A DNA stretch of 64,000 bases from Streptomyces ambofaciens ATCC 23877 (GTDB lineage Bacteria > Actinomycetota > Actinomycetes > Streptomycetales > Streptomycetaceae): contig NZ_CP012382.1 in NCBI RefSeq assembly GCF_001267885.1, forward strand, positions 2,343,001 to 2,407,000, given 5' to 3'. The notes below the pieces were generated by a model. That model was not told the DNA's origin. It saw only the letters and a program-made list of their open reading frames with translations, and searched no databases. Both the position numbers and the translations under genes were made by a program. Of this stretch, positions 51,067 through 58,356 are shown one piece after another (the stretch's first letter is position 1; the number at the start of each line of letters is the position of its first letter).

Positions 51067-51327
51067 ATGTCCGAACGGGACGACCAGGAACGCGAGTTCG
51101 ACCTCAAGTGGGCGGACGGCGCCGAGCACAAGGAACCGTCCGCGCGGGCCCGGATGCTCGCCGCGCGCTGGAAGGAGAACCCTCCCGGACCGGTCCCCTT
51201 CCGCGCCGATCCCGAGCACGTGGGGTCCGGGCGCCGGTCCTCGTGGGTGTCCACCGCCGTGGTGCTGGGCTGCGTGGCGGCGGTGATCGTCCTGCTGGGG
51301 TACGTCAACTTCCGGGGGGCCTACTAG
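51067..51327 (+). CDS. Small single-pass membrane protein (86 aa)
   Basis: The first 57 residues are hydrophilic and acidic/basic (MSERDDQEREFDLKWADGAE). One C-terminal membrane helix (about 60-80; WVSTAVVLGCVAAVIVLLG) is followed by five residues. It is therefore a likely tail-anchored-type protein with a cytosolic domain. The family appears conserved near glnA in streptomycetes as far as I recall. The ATG has GGGGAGAGG about eight bases upstream. No function can be given. Confidence 0.75.
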   Translation: MSERDDQEREFDLKWADGAEHKEPSARARMLAARWKENPPGPVPFRADPEHVGSGRRSSWVSTAVVLGCVAAVIVLLGYVNFRGAY

Positions 51328-51437
51328 GCGCCGGGGCGGTCTGGGCGCCGGGGCGGTGACCGGCACGGCCCGGGTCTGTCAGTGGTGTCGGGCAGGATGG
51401 CCGTACCGAGGACGCGACGGGTCGGGCGGAGGCCGGT

Positions 51438-52622
51438 ATGGGTGACGGACGGCGGTACATCGGGACGGCGGAGCGGCGGGACCGGCTCGCGCTCCGGCAG
51501 CGGCTGGCGGTCCGGTCGCGGGCGGAGAGCCCGGAGGAGGTCGCCGGTTCGCTGGTCGCGCTGCACGGCACGGACCCCGCGACGGTGCACCTGGCCGTGG
51601 GCGCGCGGCTCGCGGACGCGGCGAAGACCGTGAGCGGGACCGAACGGGCGCTGTACGAGGACGGGACGCTGGTCCGGATGCACGGCATGCGGCACACCGT
51701 GTTCGTCTTCCCGACGGAGCTGACCGCGGTCGTCCACGCCTCGACCGGCCGCACCGTCGCCGCCCGGGAGCGGGCCGCACTGCTCAAGAGCATGGCGGAT
51801 GCCGGGGCCCCGGACGCGGCCTGGCTGGCGGAGGTCGAGGAGTCGACGCTGGCCGCGCTGGCCCGGCGCGGCCAGGCGACGGCGGCCGAACTGGCCAGGG
51901 ACGAACCTCGGCTGAGGGAGCAGTTCCGGTACGCGGCCGGGAAGAGCTACGAGGGTGTGCACACCGTCTCCACCCGGCTGCTCAAGGTGCTGGGCGTGGA
52001 GGGCAAGGTCGTCCGGGGCCGGCCGCTGGGCTCCTGGACCTCCAGCCAGTTCCGCTGGGCGCCGGCGCCCGAGCATCCCGAACTGGACACGGCGACGGCG
52101 CAGGGGGAACTGCTGCGCCGGTGGCTGGCGGCGTGCGGGCCGGCCACCGAGGACGACCTGAAGTGGTGGACGGGGTGGCGGGTGACGGAGGTGCGCCGGG
52201 CGCTGACCGCGATCGACGCGGAGGCGGTGGAACTGGACGAGGGCACGGGCTACGTCGTCGCCGGCGACGCCGGCCCGGTCGCCGGGCCCGCGGAGCCGTG
52301 GGCGGCCCTGCTCCCCGGGCTGGATCCGACGGCGATGGGCTGGCGGCAGCGGGACTGGTACCTCGCGCCCGGGCTGCGACCGCAGCTCTTCGACCGCAGC
52401 GGCAACGTCGGCCCCACGGTGTGGTGGAACGGCCGGGTGATCGGCGGCTGGGCCCAGCGCGCCGACGGTGAGATCGTCTGGCGGGTGCTGGACGGCGAGG
52501 GGGTGGGCCGCGAGGCGGAGACCGCGCTCGCGGCCGAGGCGGAGCGACTGGCGTCCTGGATGGGACCGACACGGGTGACTCCGCGGTTCCGGACGCCGCT
52601 GGAGCGGGAGTTGTCCGCCTAG
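51438..52622 (+). CDS. Winged-helix DNA-binding domain protein (HTH_42, AlkZ/YcaQ superfamily)
   Basis: This 394-residue protein has three tandem winged-helix-like segments and a C-terminal beta domain ending LDPTAMGWRQRDWYL. That matches the HTH_42 superfamily, whose characterised members (AlkZ, YcaQ) are DNA glycosylases that unhook cross-links. The catalytic QxQ or QxD motif expected before an Asp-Pro turn appears here as LHGTDPATVHLA, with His in place of the first Gln. Activity is therefore uncertain. The ATG at 51438 is the first start in frame. Confidence 0.8.
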   Translation: MGDGRRYIGTAERRDRLALRQRLAVRSRAESPEEVAGSLVALHGTDPATVHLAVGARLADAAKTVSGTERALYEDGTLVRMHGMRHTVFVFPTELTAVVHASTGRTVAARERAALLKSMADAGAPDAAWLAEVEESTLAALARRGQATAAELARDEPRLREQFRYAAGKSYEGVHTVSTRLLKVLGVEGKVVRGRPLGSWTSSQFRWAPAPEHPELDTATAQGELLRRWLAACGPATEDDLKWWTGWRVTEVRRALTAIDAEAVELDEGTGYVVAGDAGPVAGPAEPWAALLPGLDPTAMGWRQRDWYLAPGLRPQLFDRSGNVGPTVWWNGRVIGGWAQRADGEIVWRVLDGEGVGREAETALAAEAERLASWMGPTRVTPRFRTPLERELSA

Positions 52623-52702
52623 GGCGGCCTGGACGCGGCGGCCCTCGCGACGGACACGGTGACGCCGGGCACCCGGGACGAGGACCGGGTGCCCGGCAAG
52701 GC

Positions 52703-53017
52703 TCACCGCGAGTACCGCATGAACGCGCGCACCATGTGGCACGTCGTGTCCGACGGCGGGTGGACGCCGATGGTCTGCGCGGCCCTCCGTATCCTCTCGT
52801 TGCGCGCCTGGTTCGGCAGGTAGACGCCGGAGTCGAGCAGGGCGATGGCGAGGCGCATCGCCTTGAGCCGGCGGTTGTGCGAGACGTACCACTCGCGGGG
52901 GCGGCCCGCCGGCAGCGGACGCTTCTCCACGGGTTCGTACGGCAGGTCGAGCAGGACGGGCCGCTTGGCGGTGGACTGGGTGGGCAACGGCTTCGGCTTC
53001 AGTGCGGCAGCGGGCAC
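52703..53017 (-). CDS. Conserved-type hypothetical protein (104 aa), start set by Shine-Dalgarno
   Basis: I do not recognise a domain. The protein is basic, with a Pro/Lys-rich N-terminus and a helical C-terminal half (NRRLKAMRLAIALLDSGVYLPNQARNERIRRAAQTIG), then HMVRAFMRYSR. This could be a nucleic-acid-binding helix-turn-helix. The sequence AGGAGGATGCCCGTG decides the start. The ATG directly abuts AGGAGG, whereas the GTG at 53017 sits six bases after it, so I use the GTG. An AT-rich TAAAAT about 70 bases upstream on the minus strand may be its -10. Confidence 0.7.
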   Translation of the reverse strand: MPAAALKPKPLPTQSTAKRPVLLDLPYEPVEKRPLPAGRPREWYVSHNRRLKAMRLAIALLDSGVYLPNQARNERIRRAAQTIGVHPPSDTTCHMVRAFMRYSR

Positions 53018-53191
53018 GGGCATCCTCCTGTCGCGGTCAGGGCGCCGTCCGGACCTCCCGGCGACACCCTCGAACACTGCTTCTATTTTACCGCCCCCCA
53101 CTGACAAAAGCCCCTGGCCACAAGGGCTTTCGGGGTCGCTGTGACCCACGGGGCGAACGGGTTCTCGCGCCCCCGGGCTACCGTGTGCGGC

Positions 53192-53551
53192 ATGGAGATC
53201 TGGATCAACCCGGCCTGTTCCAAGTGCCGCAGCGCGGTCGGCCTGCTCGACGCCGAGGGCGCCGACTACACGGTCCGCCGCTACCTGGAGGACGTACCGA
53301 GCGAGGACGAGATCCGCGAGGTGCTCACCCGCCTCGGACTCGAACCGTGGGACATCACCCGCACCCAGGAGGCCGCCGCCAAGGAACTGGGCCTGAAGGA
53401 CTGGCCGCGTGACGAGGCGTCACGCGCGCGCTGGGTCACGGCCCTCGCCGAACACCCGAAGCTGATCCAGCGTCCGATCATCACGGCGGACGACGGGACG
53501 GCCGTCGTGGGCCGCACCGACGAGGCGGTTCGGGACGCCCTGTCCCGTTAG
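53192..53551 (+). CDS. ArsC/Spx-family (arsenate reductase-like) protein
   Basis: This 119-residue thioredoxin-fold protein has the motif NPACSKCRSAVGLL. The first Cys is the ArsC nucleophile, and a second Cys three residues later gives a CxxC. The ArsC Arg triad is only partly apparent (QRPII retains one). No ars operon is nearby, so a general thiol-redox role is as likely as arsenate reduction. The ATG follows TACCGT (53179-53184) by seven bases, indicating a leaderless mRNA. Confidence 0.87.
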   Translation: MEIWINPACSKCRSAVGLLDAEGADYTVRRYLEDVPSEDEIREVLTRLGLEPWDITRTQEAAAKELGLKDWPRDEASRARWVTALAEHPKLIQRPIITADDGTAVVGRTDEAVRDALSR

Positions 53552-53672
53552 AGCACGAGGAAGGCTGACTGTGACGCAGGTTACTCGCGCGTACCCAGTC
53601 GGCCGCTGAGCAACTCCGTTCGGTATCTCGTACATAGCGGCGTACGCTCCCCTAGCTCGTCAGGAGGCGCGC

Positions 53673-54404
53673 ATGCCGCGCAGGAGAACTCTCGGTACGA
53701 GGAAGAAGATCGCGCTGCTGGTCGGCGCGGCGACGGTGGCGGGAGGCGGGGCGTTCGTGGCGGCGAACGCCTCGAACGCCGCCCAGACCACCCAGAACGC
53801 TCGGACGACGTCCGCTCAGGACTCCTCCGTCTGCCAGGGCCTGGCCACGGCGTTCGGCAACAACCAGCGCTTCATCGAGGGCCAGCGGGCCGCTCCCGAC
53901 GCGCAGTCCGAGGCCAGGATCGCCAACCGCGAGGCGGTCCTCGCGGAGATCGAGCGCAAGCAGGCGGCGTCCGGCTGCGCGGTCGGGGAGTCGGCTCAGG
54001 ACTCCCAGGCCACGCAGCCGCCGCAGGCCGGCCAGGAGGCGGATCAGGAAGCCGGACAGGACGCCGGGCAAGGGGCCGGGCAGGACGCCGGGCAAGGGGC
54101 GGGGCAGGACGCCGGGCAGCAGGCCGGGGATCAGGCGGGAGGTGCCGCGCAGGCCGGAGAGCAGGTGTGCGAGGGCTCCACCGTCACCCTCTCCGGCGAG
54201 GGCGGCGCGCCCGCCGCGTCCAGCAACCAGTTCCCGGTGGGCACCAGGCTCAAGGTGACCAACCTGGACAACGCCAAGTCCACGACGGTGGAGGTCGCCT
54301 CCGCCTCGGGAAGCTGCGTCCTGCTCAACAACGCGGCCTTCGAGCAGGTCCGGGAGGAGGGCAAGTTCCTGATCCGGCGGGCGCTGATCGAGAAGGTGGC
54401 ATGA
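53673..54404 (+). CDS. Exported repeat-containing protein with a possible double-psi beta-barrel C-terminus
   Basis: The protein has 243 residues. A basic start (MPRRRTLGTRKK) and a hydrophobic segment (about 13-33) form a signal or anchor. A helical region follows (about 45-110; conserved Cys in SSVCQGLATAFG and SGCAV), then GQDAGQ repeats (about 120-155). The C-terminal domain (FPVGTRLKVTNLDNAKSTTVEV ... LLNNAAFEQV) resembles RlpA/expansin double-psi beta-barrels, but lacks their usual Asp. The general plan parallels the DUF1996 protein at 61528. The ATG has AGGAGG upstream. Confidence 0.7.
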   Translation: MPRRRTLGTRKKIALLVGAATVAGGGAFVAANASNAAQTTQNARTTSAQDSSVCQGLATAFGNNQRFIEGQRAAPDAQSEARIANREAVLAEIERKQAASGCAVGESAQDSQATQPPQAGQEADQEAGQDAGQGAGQDAGQGAGQDAGQQAGDQAGGAAQAGEQVCEGSTVTLSGEGGAPAASSNQFPVGTRLKVTNLDNAKSTTVEVASASGSCVLLNNAAFEQVREEGKFLIRRALIEKVA

Positions 54405-54407
54405 GGC

Positions 54408-55277
54408 TCAGCCCGCCGCGGTGAGGAAAGCGCCGAGGCGGTGGCCCAGGTCGGGCGGCGCATCCTGCGGCAGCGCGTGGTGGGACACGTCCGGCAGGAC
54501 GGCCATCTCCACCCGCGGCAGCAGCGCCCGCGCCCGGGTCGCCACCTCGGACGGGTCGTGGGTCCTGCTGTTCCCGGCCAGGAGCAGCAGGACCGGCACG
54601 TCCAGCCCGCGCAGCCGGCCCGCCTCGGGACGCGGTCCGGTCACCGGCCGGCGGGCGGGGAAGCCGACCGCCGCCTCCTGGAGGGCCAGCCAGTCGGGGT
54701 CGGGGGTGCCCGACCCGGTCTCCCAGTCCAGGAAGGCGCGCACCCGGCGGGGCGTGGGCCGCAGCAGCGACGGCAGCGCGCGCAGCAGGTAGGCCGCCTC
54801 GAACCCGGCGAAGCACTGGGTCGGGTCCAGGAGGAACAGGCGGCGTATCCGGCCGGGTGCGTGCAGCGCGTGGTGCAGGGCGATCCAGGCGCCGTAGGAG
54901 TGTCCGCCGAGGGCCGTCTCCCCGATGCCGAGGCCGTCGAGGAGGGCGTCCAGCCAGCCGTTGAGGTCGGCGACCGTGCGGGGGTGGCGGTCGCCGGCCG
55001 GCGCGCTGCGGCCGGGGGCGCCGATGAGGTCGACCGCGTGGAGGCGGTGGGTACGGGCGAGTTCGCCGGCCTGGGCGTACCAGGAGGCCGAGGTCGCCGC
55101 GCCGCCGCCGGGGAGGAGGACGACGGGCGGGGCGCCGGGCGGGCCGACGACGTTGACGTGGGTCTCGCCGAAGGGTGTGGTGACCGTCGTGGTCTCCCGT
55201 CCCGCCGGCCACCTGTCCATGACCTTGTCGTACGCGGCCTGGAAGCGGCCGTCGTCGTACGTGCCGCGAGCGCTCAT
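54408..55277 (-). CDS. Alpha/beta hydrolase
   Basis: The protein has 289 residues. The oxyanion region is VVLLPGGGAATSASW, the nucleophile Ser is in LGGHSYGAWIAL, and the late His is in VLPDVSHHALP, with a loop Asp presumed between. The substrate is unknown. The ATG at 55277 is close to the direct repeats that probably serve as operator for the divergent MarR regulator. It converges on the repeat protein gene with only a 3-base gap. Confidence 0.88.
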   Translation of the reverse strand: MSARGTYDDGRFQAAYDKVMDRWPAGRETTTVTTPFGETHVNVVGPPGAPPVVLLPGGGAATSASWYAQAGELARTHRLHAVDLIGAPGRSAPAGDRHPRTVADLNGWLDALLDGLGIGETALGGHSYGAWIALHHALHAPGRIRRLFLLDPTQCFAGFEAAYLLRALPSLLRPTPRRVRAFLDWETGSGTPDPDWLALQEAAVGFPARRPVTGPRPEAGRLRGLDVPVLLLLAGNSRTHDPSEVATRARALLPRVEMAVLPDVSHHALPQDAPPDLGHRLGAFLTAAG

Positions 55278-55322
55278 GAACGGGCCCCCTGCCCTTCGGT
55301 GTCCTCTCGCGCCGAGTATTCT

Positions 55323-55354
55323 CTTGCTCGGCGAGATACTTGTCGGGCGAGATG
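55323..55354. promoter_or_regulatory. Tandem 16-bp repeats between hydrolase and MarR genes
   Basis: CTTGCTCGGCGAGATA (55323-55338) and CTTGTCGGGCGAGATG (55339-55354) are adjacent direct repeats identical at 12 of 16 positions. The first includes the palindrome CTCGGCGAG. The position between divergent starts suggests a MarR operator controlling both genes. Confidence 0.55.
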
Positions 55355-55372
55355 ATAGCGGAGGCGGAACCC

Positions 55373-55831
55373 ATGGCCGAGCAGGGACCGGAGATGGAGA
55401 TCGTCCACCTGCTGCGCGCGGTCGCCGTGGAACTGGGGGCGCACAGCGCACGGTTCGCGCAGCGTCACGGCATGCACCCCACCGACGTCCGCGCGCTGAT
55501 CGCGCTCATGGACGCGTCCCGGTCGGGCGAGGCGATGACCGCCGGGCGGCTGGGTGCCGCCCTCGGGCTGAACTCGGCGGGGACCACCGCCCTGGTCGAC
55601 CGGCTGGAACGGGCCGGTCATGTGCGGCGGGTGCGCGACGACCGGGACCGGCGCAGGGTCACCGTCGAGGTCGACGAGCGGGCGGTCGGCCTCGGCTGGT
55701 CCCATTTCGGGCCGCTGATCGGGCGGGCGGTGGAGCTGCTGCGGGGGTACGACGAGCGGGAGTTGCGGGCGATCGGCTCCTTCCTGGCCGGCATGCGCGA
55801 GGCGGCGGCCGAGGACGGGCGGGAGGCGTAG
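55373..55831 (+). CDS. MarR-family transcriptional regulator
   Basis: The protein has 152 residues. The winged helix covers about residues 40-100, with recognition helix in LGAALGLNSAGTTALVDRLERAGHV and wing VRDDRDRRRVTVEV. Of several starts I chose the ATG at 55373 because GGAGG lies about 10 bases before it. It probably represses itself and the divergent alpha/beta hydrolase through the repeats at 55323-55354. The ligand is unknown. Confidence 0.9.
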   Translation: MAEQGPEMEIVHLLRAVAVELGAHSARFAQRHGMHPTDVRALIALMDASRSGEAMTAGRLGAALGLNSAGTTALVDRLERAGHVRRVRDDRDRRRVTVEVDERAVGLGWSHFGPLIGRAVELLRGYDERELRAIGSFLAGMREAAAEDGREA

Positions 55832-55837
55832 GGCGGC

Positions 55838-56020
55838 AGCACGGGTCGCAGGCGCGGGACAGGGGCCGAGCACGGACCGCAGGCACGGGACGGCGGCCGA
55901 GCACGGACCGCAGGCACGGGACGGCGGCCAGCACGGGTCGCAGGCGCGGGACAGGGGCCGAGCACGGACCGCAGGCACGGGACGGCGGCCAGCACGGACC
56001 GCAGGCGTGAGAGGCACGCC
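55838..56020. repeat. Six tandem copies of a 30-31 bp unit upstream of glnII
   Basis: Units begin AGCACGG and contain CGCAGGC followed by CGGGAC. Lengths are 31, 31, 30, 31, 30 and 30 bases. Two unit types alternate (GGTCGCAGGCGCGGGACAGG and GACCGCAGGCACGGGACGGC). The array fills the gap between the MarR stop and the GlnR sites of glnII. Confidence 0.9.
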
Positions 56021-56033
56021 ACACCGACCCCAG

Positions 56034-56071
56034 GTAACACGGGGTTCACATACGGGCAACGGACGGGAAAT
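56034..56071 (+). promoter_or_regulatory. GlnR-type sites upstream of glnII
   Basis: GTAAC, TTCAC, GCAAC and GAAAT follow each other with exactly six bases between each. That is four half-sites on an 11-bp period on one DNA face. The pattern fits two adjacent GlnR boxes 114-151 bases before the glnII start. Confidence 0.8.
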
Positions 56072-56184
56072 CGCCTGTTGGCACGCTGCACGGCAGTAGA
56101 CGCGACGCCCCGGCCCGCTCCGGTCCGCCCCGGCGCCGCAGCACCCGCATGTGCGCCCAGACCCACCCCGAAGGATGTGTCCCC

Positions 56185-57216
56185 GTGACCTTCAAGGCCG
56201 AGTACATCTGGATCGACGGCACCGAGCCGACGGCCAAGCTCCGTTCCAAGACGAAGATCATCACGGACGCCCCCGCGGGCCTGGACGCCCTGCCGATCTG
56301 GGGCTTCGACGGCTCCTCCACCAACCAGGCCGAGGGCAGCTCCTCGGACTGCGTGCTCAAGCCGGTCTTCTCCTGCCCCGACCCGATCCGCGGCGGCGAC
56401 GACATCCTGGTGCTGTGCGAGGTCCTCGACACGGACATGACCCCGCACCCCAGCAACACCCGCGCCGCGCTGGCCGAGCTCTCCGAGCGGTTTGCCGCGC
56501 AGGAGCCGATCTTCGGCATCGAGCAGGAGTACACCTTCTTCAAGGGCGCCCGCCCGCTCGGCTTCCCCGAGGGCGGCTTCCCGGCCGCGCAGGGCGGCTA
56601 CTACTGCGGCGTCGGCTCGGACGAGATCTTCGGCCGTGACGTCGTCGAGGCCCACCTGGAGAACTGCCTGAAGGCCGGTCTCGGCATCTCCGGCATCAAC
56701 GCCGAGGTCATGCCCGGCCAGTGGGAGTTCCAGGTCGGCCCGCTGGCGCCGCTGGAGGTCTCCGACCAGCTGTGGGTCGCCCGCTGGCTGCTCTACCGCA
56801 CCGCCGAGGACTTCGGCGTCTCCGCCACCCTCGACCCCAAGCCGGTCAAGGGCGACTGGAACGGCGCGGGCGCGCACACCAACTTCTCCACCAAGGCGAT
56901 GCGCGAGGGCTACGAGGCGATCATCACCGCCGCCGAGTCGCTCGGTGAGGGCTCCAAGCCGATGGACCACGTCAAGAACTACGGCGCCGGCATCGACGAC
57001 CGCCTGACCGGCCTGCACGAGACCGCTCCGTGGAACGAGTACTCCTACGGCGTCTCCGACCGCGGCGCCTCGGTCCGCATCCCGTGGCAGGTCCAGAAGG
57101 ACGGCAAGGGCTACATCGAGGACCGCCGCCCCAACGCCAACGTCGACCCGTACGTGGTGACCCGCCTGCTCGTCGACACCTGCTGCACCGCGCTGGACAA
57201 GGCCGGCCAGGTCTGA
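56185..57216 (+). CDS. glnII: Glutamine synthetase type II (eukaryote-like)
   Basis: This 343-residue GSII begins FKAEYIWIDGTEPTAKLRSK and contains IWGFDGSSTNQAEGSSSDC, EQEYTFFKGARPLGFPEGGFPA, NAEVMPGQWEFQVGP and GAGAHTNFSTKAMRE. It makes glutamine like GlnA but is not adenylylated and is typically heat-labile. Streptomyces is unusual among bacteria in having both types. The GTG at 56185 has GAAGGA about nine bases upstream. Regulation by GlnR is inferred from the sites at 56034-56071. Confidence 0.96.
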   Translation: MTFKAEYIWIDGTEPTAKLRSKTKIITDAPAGLDALPIWGFDGSSTNQAEGSSSDCVLKPVFSCPDPIRGGDDILVLCEVLDTDMTPHPSNTRAALAELSERFAAQEPIFGIEQEYTFFKGARPLGFPEGGFPAAQGGYYCGVGSDEIFGRDVVEAHLENCLKAGLGISGINAEVMPGQWEFQVGPLAPLEVSDQLWVARWLLYRTAEDFGVSATLDPKPVKGDWNGAGAHTNFSTKAMREGYEAIITAAESLGEGSKPMDHVKNYGAGIDDRLTGLHETAPWNEYSYGVSDRGASVRIPWQVQKDGKGYIEDRRPNANVDPYVVTRLLVDTCCTALDKAGQV

Positions 57217-57235
57217 GCCGGACCCCCGCTCGCTC

Positions 57236-57270
57236 CGAAGGGCGCCCACCACGACGGTGGGCGCCCTTCG
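57236..57270 (+). terminator. Terminator after glnII
   Basis: The 15-bp arms CGAAGGGCGCCCACC and GGTGGGCGCCCTTCG flank an ACGAC loop, 20 bases after the stop. Confidence 0.85.
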
Positions 57271-57410
57271 CGCTGCCTCCGCGGCCACCCGCCTCGTACA
57301 GGGCGCCGACGGCCTCTGCGGGGGCCGTACGGCGGCGAGTTCGCGCCGGCCGGCGTCCACGCAGTGAGAGGAGGCTCCTGCCGCGGGCCCGCGTCTGCTT
57401 CAATGGACCC

Positions 57411-57533
57411 ATGGTCAGCCTCCGGAAGCACGCAGCGACGGGTCGCCATGACCTCGAGCCCTTCTGGCCCTCCCGTCAGCACGACGACTTCGACCGGGTG
57501 TGTTGCCGCGCGACGACCGCGCCGGCCCGCTAG
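57411..57533 (+). CDS. Possible 40-residue peptide with Cys-Cys near its end
   Basis: The ATG at 57411 opens 40 codons with mostly G or C in third position. The product (MVSLRKHAATGRHDLEPFWP, then RQHDDFDRVCCR) is charged and aromatic with a Cys-Cys pair eight residues from the stop. TTCAAT ends six bases before the start, so it may be leaderless. It lies 163 bases ahead of the winged-helix regulator, in a 480-base gap that otherwise holds only the glnII terminator. It could be a small protein or a regulatory leader peptide. Confidence 0.45.
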   Translation: MVSLRKHAATGRHDLEPFWPSRQHDDFDRVCCRATTAPAR

Positions 57534-57696
57534 GAAGCCGTACACCGCCCGGGCGGACACACCCGGGCCACCCGGGCGTACACGACCCGGGCTTCCCACC
57601 GGCGCGCACGACGTACGTCCCCGCGACGCGCCCGATCACCGACTCGCGCCCGTCGCCCCACCCGACGAACCTCTCGCGCGAAAGAGCTGACGTCTC

Positions 57697-58296
57697 ATGG
57701 CGACCACCCGTTCCCTGTCCACCGTCACCCTCGACTCCCCCGCCCTCCCCGCCCCCGTCGGCCACCGGCACGGACTGCGCGCCGTCGACCGGGACGAGAC
57801 GGTGGACGTCACGGAGTTCCTGCCGCCGGGCGCCACCTGGCTGCCCGCACCCCCGCACACCCTGCCCTCGCTGCCGGGCCGTCCGCCGATGGTCGGCTAC
57901 CTGGTGCTCGTCCCGGCCGACCAGCAGCCGCCGTTCCCGCCGGCGGGCGGTCCCGCGGCGGCGGGGAAGGACACCGGGGCGGGTGCCGGCGGGCAGGGCG
58001 GCGACCCGCTCGTCCGGATCGACACCGGGCGCCGCACCGCGGCGGTAGACGGCCGTGAACTCGACCTGACCTACCTGGAGTTCGAGCTGCTCGCCCACCT
58101 CGTCACCCACCCCCACCGGGTGCACACCCGTGACCAGCTGGTCATGACGGTGTGGGGGTACGGCCACGTGGGCGACGGCCGCACCGTCGACGTGCACGTC
58201 GCGCGGCTGCGCCGCAAACTCGGTGCCGAGCACCGGCGGACGATCCAGACCGTGCGGCGCGTGGGCTACAAGTACACGCCGCCCACGGGGCGCTGA
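57697..58296 (+). CDS. OmpR/PhoB-type winged-helix regulator without a receiver domain
   Basis: The protein has 199 residues. The C-terminal 95 are a classic Trans_Reg_C domain (LDLTYLEFELLAHLVTHPHRVHTRDQLVMTVWG, then DVHVARLRRKL and RRVGYKY). The N-terminal 100 residues are Pro/Gly-rich and bear no resemblance to a phospho-receiver, and there is no kinase beside it. Activity must depend on another input or on abundance. It lies between glnII and an NAD-dependent epimerase; a link to nitrogen control is conceivable because GlnR is also OmpR-like, but this is speculation. Confidence 0.85.
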   Translation: MATTRSLSTVTLDSPALPAPVGHRHGLRAVDRDETVDVTEFLPPGATWLPAPPHTLPSLPGRPPMVGYLVLVPADQQPPFPPAGGPAAAGKDTGAGAGGQGGDPLVRIDTGRRTAAVDGRELDLTYLEFELLAHLVTHPHRVHTRDQLVMTVWGYGHVGDGRTVDVHVARLRRKLGAEHRRTIQTVRRVGYKYTPPTGR

Positions 58297-58356
58297 GTCT
58301 CTGCTGTCGGCAGACGGGCGTTCCCTTCGGGCCCCGTGCCGGGCACAGTGGCCCGC

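Noticed and set aside
55838..56020. Possible CRISPR array
   Set aside because: Units are directly adjacent with no variable spacers and there are no cas genes. It is a tandem repeat.
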